From: Pectinophora gossypiella | Taxonomy: Eukaryota; Arthropoda; Insecta; Lepidoptera; Gelechiidae | Length of the DNA stretch: 64,000 nt | NCBI RefSeq assembly: GCF_024362695.1 | Contig: NC_065424.1 | Location: 6,078,786 to 6,142,785, forward strand | Direction: 5' to 3' | In this document: one piece after another, positions 60,204 to 64,000 of the stretch | Layout: every line of letters starts with the position of its first letter | Position numbering within the stretch: position 1 is the first letter of the stretch | Notes under the pieces: generated by a model | Told to the model about the DNA's origin: nothing | The model's input: the letters and a program-made list of their open reading frames with translations, nothing else | Database searches by the model: none | Translations under genes and position numbers: made by a program

Positions 60204-60714
60204 GTTTGGCACAGTTATAGGTAGATAAAATTTGACAGAGCAGACATATAGGCTACTTGAATAATAACATATAGTCCCTTAATTGGCTTGATTGAATCTT
60301 CATAACATAAATCCGCAAACAGACTTGGCATAACGTAAATGCGCGTAACAGGCGCTGGCACGATGCTATATTATGTTGTGTTGGAACACTAAAAATCCTC
60401 CTTTCGTGTAACTTCCTATCATAATTTGCATTTCATTTAAAAAAAAATGTTTATCTAGAGTTTTTTCTATCAGGTTCTTTTTTTGAAAATAATGTTTTTT
60501 AAATACAAAAAAAAAACTATTGTATTGTTTTAATTCCGAAATAATTGTACCTACTTGATACAATGCAATATCTTTTCACAGTGTTTTAATTACAGTGTTG
60601 TTATTCATACTTACAGATTTTATTTTTTACTGATAGTAATTATAATTCTTTTCCTTGAACTCGATTGAAGTACAGGAAAAAAAGTGAACCCAGGAAATTG
60701 ATATAGGTAAAGCC
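60204..60714. other. intron 40, AT-rich
   Basis: Long A and T runs near 60430-60510. No gene or repeat recognised. Confidence 0.4.
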
Positions 60715-60932
60715 GCCATTCGCCACACCTCGGACAATTTATACAAAACACCTCGTTTTACACAGACACTACACATTGACGTTATCGTATATGCGCATCT
60801 GTGTGTGTGAAGTCTGACGCCCATACGATTGAAGTATAAAGTAAAACCGAGGGGGGTGAGGTAAATCAAACTCAGCTGGTGGGGAGCGCTGAGTTGCCGT
60901 TCTATACGTAGTGTTATTCCTTATTCTATGGC
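60715..60932. mobile_element. repeat I copy
   Basis: cacacctcggacaatttata, ttgacgttatcgtatatgcg, gaggtaaatcaaactcag. Confidence 0.58.
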
Positions 60933-61440
60933 TGAGCTATGACCGTTTTGCGCTGCTGCAGCACACATATATATACACACACACACACTCATATCATCCA
61001 AGCCGTGTCCGGCGACGGCGACTCCTAAATGTCTATCCCAGGTCGAATAAACATGCAGGAGTCATCTGCGCGTGAGTGTATTATAGTGAACAAGTAGTTG
61101 CGCTGGTACAAGTCCACTCTCTCCTCCTCAACCTCCCGGTGCCGATGGACCGGACAGCCGGTACGACCGGCAGGAGGCAGAGGCCGCAGGAGATTGGCCA
61201 CACGCCACTAAAAGGATCCAGACGTGCGCCCTTTGAGGCATTTCCCCTTTACCTTGCCCCACCGCTGTAGAAACCGGATGCGTTAGCCTATCGGCTTTGC
61301 TCGCCTTCCATCACCGATAGGGCGTCGGGAAGTGACGACCCTACCGCCCACTAGTGGCCTATGTCACTGGTGCAGTCAGTCCATGGATGATCCACCATTC
61401 TCACACACATATACACCTAGCGTGTTAAACAGTTGTAAGT
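60933..61440. other. unidentified GC-richer repeat
   Basis: After an ac microsatellite (60965-60988), 60995-61046 repeats 49420-49471. The rest to about 61400 is GC-richer than other introns, like a TE, but shows no convincing protein. Confidence 0.4.
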
Positions 61441-61544
61441 GGCATATATCTATTGTTGCATCAGCGATACATGCATACAATACGATGATTCGTAGACTGT
61501 AGACCAAATAAATGATTTATACAATACAATACAAATATACTTTA

Positions 61545-61835
61545 TTAAAATACAGTAGAGCGGATGAAGGATAATAGGATTGCAAAAGCGGTATATAAAG
61601 CGAAAGTTGATGGTAGGGCTGGCAGAGGAAGACCGAGAAGGACTTATGATGACCAAATTGGAGATGTCCTTAGAAAAGGTTCAATACGATCTACTCTGAA
61701 CCGGCGTGCGTGTATGAAGCGATTGATGAATGTGGAGGAAGCAAGAGAAGTGTGTCAGGATCGAAGCAAATGGAATTCTATAGTCTCTGCTTACCCCGGT
61801 GGGAAATAGGCGTGAGTTTATGTATGTATGTAAAA
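61545..61835 (+). mobile_element. RTE-like LINE C-terminus
   Basis: An 81-codon frame (61564-61809) reads G-R-G-R-P-R-R-T-Y-D-D-Q-I-G-D, L-N-R-R-A-C-M-K-R and W-N-S-I-V-S-A-Y-P-G, the C-terminal end of a non-LTR polyprotein. It ends with gtgagtttatgtatgtatgt. Other pieces: 4600-5045, 19574-20000 and 53050-53142. Confidence 0.72.
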
Positions 61836-61899
61836 TACAAGAAAATAGTAAAAAAATACCCTTAATTAGGTACATGGCAAATGGCAAAAATTCAAAGAT

Positions 61900-61975
61900 T
61901 GCGGGCTCACAACTAATATTGATTGTTGAAATTTTAGTTCTGTGCAATAAAGTATATTTGATTTGATTTGATTTG
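61900..61975 (+). repeat. LINE 3' tail with gattt units
   Basis: tgtgcaataaagtatatttg followed by three gattt units, a typical LINE tail. Confidence 0.5.
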
Positions 61976-62036
61976 AACTAAGGCTAATTAGTCGTACTAA
62001 CAATAAATAAATACTAATTTATCTGTCTATGTACAA

Positions 62037-62191
62037 ATTAAAGCACATAGTAACGGGTTCTTACCGCGTTTAAATGGAGATATGAGACTCCCGATATTTC
62101 GACACTGTTGCAAGTGCCATGATCACGGGATGACATGAGTCTCATATCTCCATTTAAACGCGGTAAGAAACCGTTACTATGTGCTTTAATT
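62037..62191. mobile_element. foldback L copy
   Basis: Arms ttaaagcacatagtaacggg ... tttaaatggagatatgagact pair with the right side. The centre is a partial copy of the 29212-29381 centre. Confidence 0.75.
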
Positions 62192-62228
62192 ATGATAATA
62201 ACCGCGTAAACTTAAAACAATGTCTATG

Positions 62229-62373
62229 TACAGTCATGAGCAATATCATGTATCCACATTAGAGCTCTGTCGCACTATCATATTTGACATTTAATGAGAC
62301 TTACACCGTTTAGTTTGTCAAAAAAGTTAATGTGACATGGTTTCAAAGTGCATATATGTTAGTCGTGACTGTA
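62229..62373 (-). mobile_element. MITE M copy, diverged
   Basis: Ends tacagtcatgagcaatat and tgttagtcgtgactgta. It lies about 50 bases before exon 41. Confidence 0.65.
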
Positions 62374-62424
62374 ACCAATTTGACTTTGAATATAGTCGTG
62401 AGCGTTTGTTATGTGTGCCTGCAG

Positions 62425-62620
62425 TGAACCACGAGGACGCGGGCGTCCCGTTCTGCGCGTGCTACGAGGGCGCGCGGTGCTCCGCGGCCGAGGCGGGCGG
62501 CGCGGGGGCCGCGGGGGCGGCGGGCGGCGGCCACGGCGCGTGGGGCGGCGCCGCTGTGGCGCTGCTGGTGCTGGTGGCCGCCGTGCTCGCCGCCTTGTAC
62601 GTCATACACCGCAGGAGGCA
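62425..62620 (+). CDS. LRP1: LRP1 exon 41 (transmembrane helix)
   Basis: Acceptor ctgcag ends at 62424; donor gtgagt starts at 62621; phase in 1, out 2. Residues 2234-2299. F-C-A-C-Y-E-G-A-R-C ends the last EGF. A Gly/Ala linker of about 20 residues comes next, then a hydrophobic helix of about 19 residues (2276-2294) and the stop-transfer H-R-R-R. The order fits a type I membrane protein. Confidence 0.95.
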
Positions 62621-62654
62621 GTGAGTCAATTGTACTTTATATTATAGTAGCTTT

Positions 62655-62795
62655 GCAAGGTGGACCGACGATCTGGTGAAGGTCGCGGGAAACAGCTGGA
62701 TGCGGGCAGCGCAGGACCGATCGTCGTGGAGATCCTTGGGGGAGGCTTATGCCTAGCAGTGGACGTAGTACGGCTGATGATGATTATACTAGCTT
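62655..62795 (+). mobile_element. LINE C-terminal fragment
   Basis: Reads R-W-T-D-D-L-V-K-V-A-G, then W-M-R-A-A-Q-D-R-S-S-W-R-S and gatgatgatt. It is the lepidopteran LINE tail also seen at 5820. Confidence 0.65.
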
Positions 62796-63240
62796 TAGTA
62801 CTCCATACTCCAAGCGCACGTGGACATTGGTTATCGCGCGCCACACATCCCCTCCCCCCCCCCCTTTGTCCCCCAGATGAAAAGCGCACACGCACTTCGA
62901 TTCACAAGTTACGAATTGAAACGCTGCGTAGTGTGTTTGAATTTATAGATGCACGGCACTACAGAATTGACAATTATTTTATTTTCTTCACGGTGCTAAC
63001 AGCTTCAATGATAAATACAATAAATTCAAAACATAACAAATACTTTATTGCACAAACAGGAAAAAACAAAATACAAAACAAAAGAGAAATAGAATTAGTA
63101 CAATAGGCGGCCTTATTCAAAAGTAGTTAGCAGAAGGCCAATTACAAGCTTCCACATATAACCCCCCCCCCCCACTAATAATAATAAAATAATAGTCCCC
63201 TAGAGAATAATTCGCCGCGCCGCGCTAATACGTGTTAATC
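62796..63240. other. intron 41 with poly(C) runs and LINE 3' piece
   Basis: poly(C) near 62853-62866 and 63161-63174. 63010-63105 matches 38355-38445 (LINE 3' end, -). An open frame at 62660-63106 starts in the LINE fragment and is not a gene. Confidence 0.5.
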
Positions 63241-63244
63241 TTAT

Positions 63245-63568
63245 ATCTGTACATACATACATAAACAGCCTATATACGTCCCACTGCTGGGCACAGGCCT
63301 CCCCTTAATCAACCGGAGGGGGTATGGAGCATACTCCACCACGCTGCTCCACTACGGGTTGGTGGAGGTGTTTTTACGGCTTAACGTGCCCTCCGAAGCA
63401 CGGAATCATCTTACTTTTTCGGAAAATCAGGTGATTCAAGCCTGTAAAGTCCTTACCAAACAAAGGACAGTCTCACAAAGTGATTTCGACAATGTCCCCA
63501 TCTGGAATCGAACCCGGACCTCCAGATCGTGAGCCTAACGCTCTAACCATTAGACCACGGAGGCTGTT
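63245..63568 (-). mobile_element. SINE H, full length
   Basis: Tail cctatatacgtcccactgct at left, head ending ccattagaccacggaggct. It stops about 57 bases before exon 42. Confidence 0.82.
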
Positions 63569-63625
63569 TGTTCACCACGGGTTCTGTGCTTATATCTGTA
63601 TTTCATCATAATGCTTTACTTCCAG

Positions 63626-63731
63626 CGGAGCGTTCGTGCACGCGCGGCTGGCTGACAACGTGGAGATCAATAACCCGATGTACCTCGCCGGCGAGGACGA
63701 GCCTGAACCACGATTGAACCACACGCACAGC
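63626..63731 (+). CDS. LRP1: LRP1 exon 42 (cytoplasmic tail, NPMY)
   Basis: Acceptor ttccag ends at 63625; donor gtgagt starts at 63732; phase in 2, out 0. Residues 2299-2334. A-D-N-V-E-I-N-N-P-M-Y contains an NPxY motif (2315-2318). In LRP1 such motifs bind PTB-domain adaptors and drive endocytosis. The exon ends in an acidic, His-containing stretch; further tail exons, including any second NPxY, are beyond the window. Confidence 0.95.
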
Positions 63732-63879
63732 GTGAGTATAATGACACAAACATATAGCAAATGTACGATAAGGTGCAAAAGTCCAATCAGTTTCTTGCAA
63801 AGTAATAAATTAACTGATCAAATCAAAAAAATCAAATCAAAATCTTTATTTGTGAATAAAAACGAACTGATTGCACTCA

Positions 63880-64000
63880 TTTATCGTGTAGGTTGTGAGG
63901 TGCATTACCAACCTCATCAAGCCTGGTGTCAGGGTTACGATTGAGCCGCCATAGGCCCCTGACATGGCTCATGTAACGACTACATACTTACATCAGTAAG
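63880..64000 (-). mobile_element. SINE A, cut by window end
   Basis: tatcgtgtaggttgtgaggt through gactacatacttacatc, the reversed SINE A tail. Confidence 0.78.

Larger units (their letters stand above)
1..63731 (+). other. LRP1: LRP1 gene, partial (42 exons in window)
   Basis: Spliced gene model for an LRP1-type endocytic receptor, a single-pass plasma-membrane protein that in animals binds lipoproteins, protease-inhibitor complexes and other ligands through calcium-binding LA repeats and releases them in acidic endosomes through YWTD propellers. I joined 42 exons by AG/GT borders; every junction phase agrees and 2,334 codons remain open. Seen in order: propeller end, EGF, nine LA, two EGF, propeller, EGF, ten LA, EGF-like modules, degenerate propeller, a run of EGF modules, membrane helix, NPMY tail. 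The EGF run just before the membrane and the NPxY tail beginning N-V-E-I favour LRP1 over LRP2 (megalin). Vertebrate LRP1 is about 4,500 residues, so roughly half the protein and the 5' end lie upstream; the last tail exons and 3' UTR lie downstream. No promoter for the full-length gene is visible. Confidence 0.93.

Noticed and set aside
62660..63106. 148-codon + strand frame between exons 41 and 42
   Set aside because: Begins in a LINE C-terminal fragment in the wrong frame and ends in a LINE 3' end; intron of LRP1.
1..63731. LRP2 (megalin) as the identity of the gene
   Set aside because: The run of EGF modules right before the membrane and the tail N-V-E-I-N-N-P-M-Y fit LRP1 better; the missing 5' half would settle it.

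Overview
The window looks like nuclear DNA of a moth or butterfly (Lepidoptera). The evidence is one long spliced gene of the LDL-receptor family with very GC-rich exons, set in AT-rich introns. The introns are packed with SINEs, LINE 3' ends and foldback MITEs of the types common in lepidopteran genomes. The order assignment is inference from repeat style and protein character; no search was run.

The whole + strand is one gene, the insect orthologue of low-density lipoprotein receptor-related protein 1 (LRP1). I placed 42 coding exons between 1 and 63731, all with AG/GT borders. Splice phases agree at every junction and the frame stays open for 7,002 nt (2,334 codons; residue numbers below count from the first complete codon at position 3). 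Both ends lie outside the window. Order of parts: end of a YWTD beta-propeller (exons 1-4); EGF module; nine LDL-receptor class A (LA) repeats (exons 5-11); two EGF modules (12-13); YWTD propeller (14-18); EGF module; ten LA repeats (19-26); EGF-like modules (26-29); a last, degenerate YWTD propeller (30-34); EGF modules (35-41); transmembrane helix (41); and the start of the cytoplasmic tail with an NPMY motif (42). This order matches the C-terminal half of LRP1, a large endocytic receptor.

Introns 1-38 are short (about 0.3-2 kb) and full of TE fragments, several ending within tens of bases of a splice site. Intron 39 (38841-58947, 20.1 kb) holds a near full-length CR1-like LINE on the - strand (about 42762-48650) with coiled-coil/SGNH-like ORF1 and endonuclease-reverse transcriptase ORF2. 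A 488-bp palindromic MITE has cut ORF2. The same intron contains a 708-bp foldback element with 302-bp arms, many SINEs, and a TATA-containing stretch with a short ATG exon whose splice phase fits exon 40. That stretch is the best candidate for an unannotated alternative promoter of a short receptor form.

The repeats fall into about a dozen families, named here by letter: SINE A, SINE H and SINE U (tRNA-like heads); a SINE with a joined tRNA-like and 5S-rRNA-like head (5S-SINE); MITE C (TA target, palindromic); MITE D (ends like ctagtttccaactag); foldback E; LINE 3' ends F, G, K and CR1; hAT-like MITE J; and smaller hairpins. Many are nested, and six insertions have target-site duplications that can be read directly.
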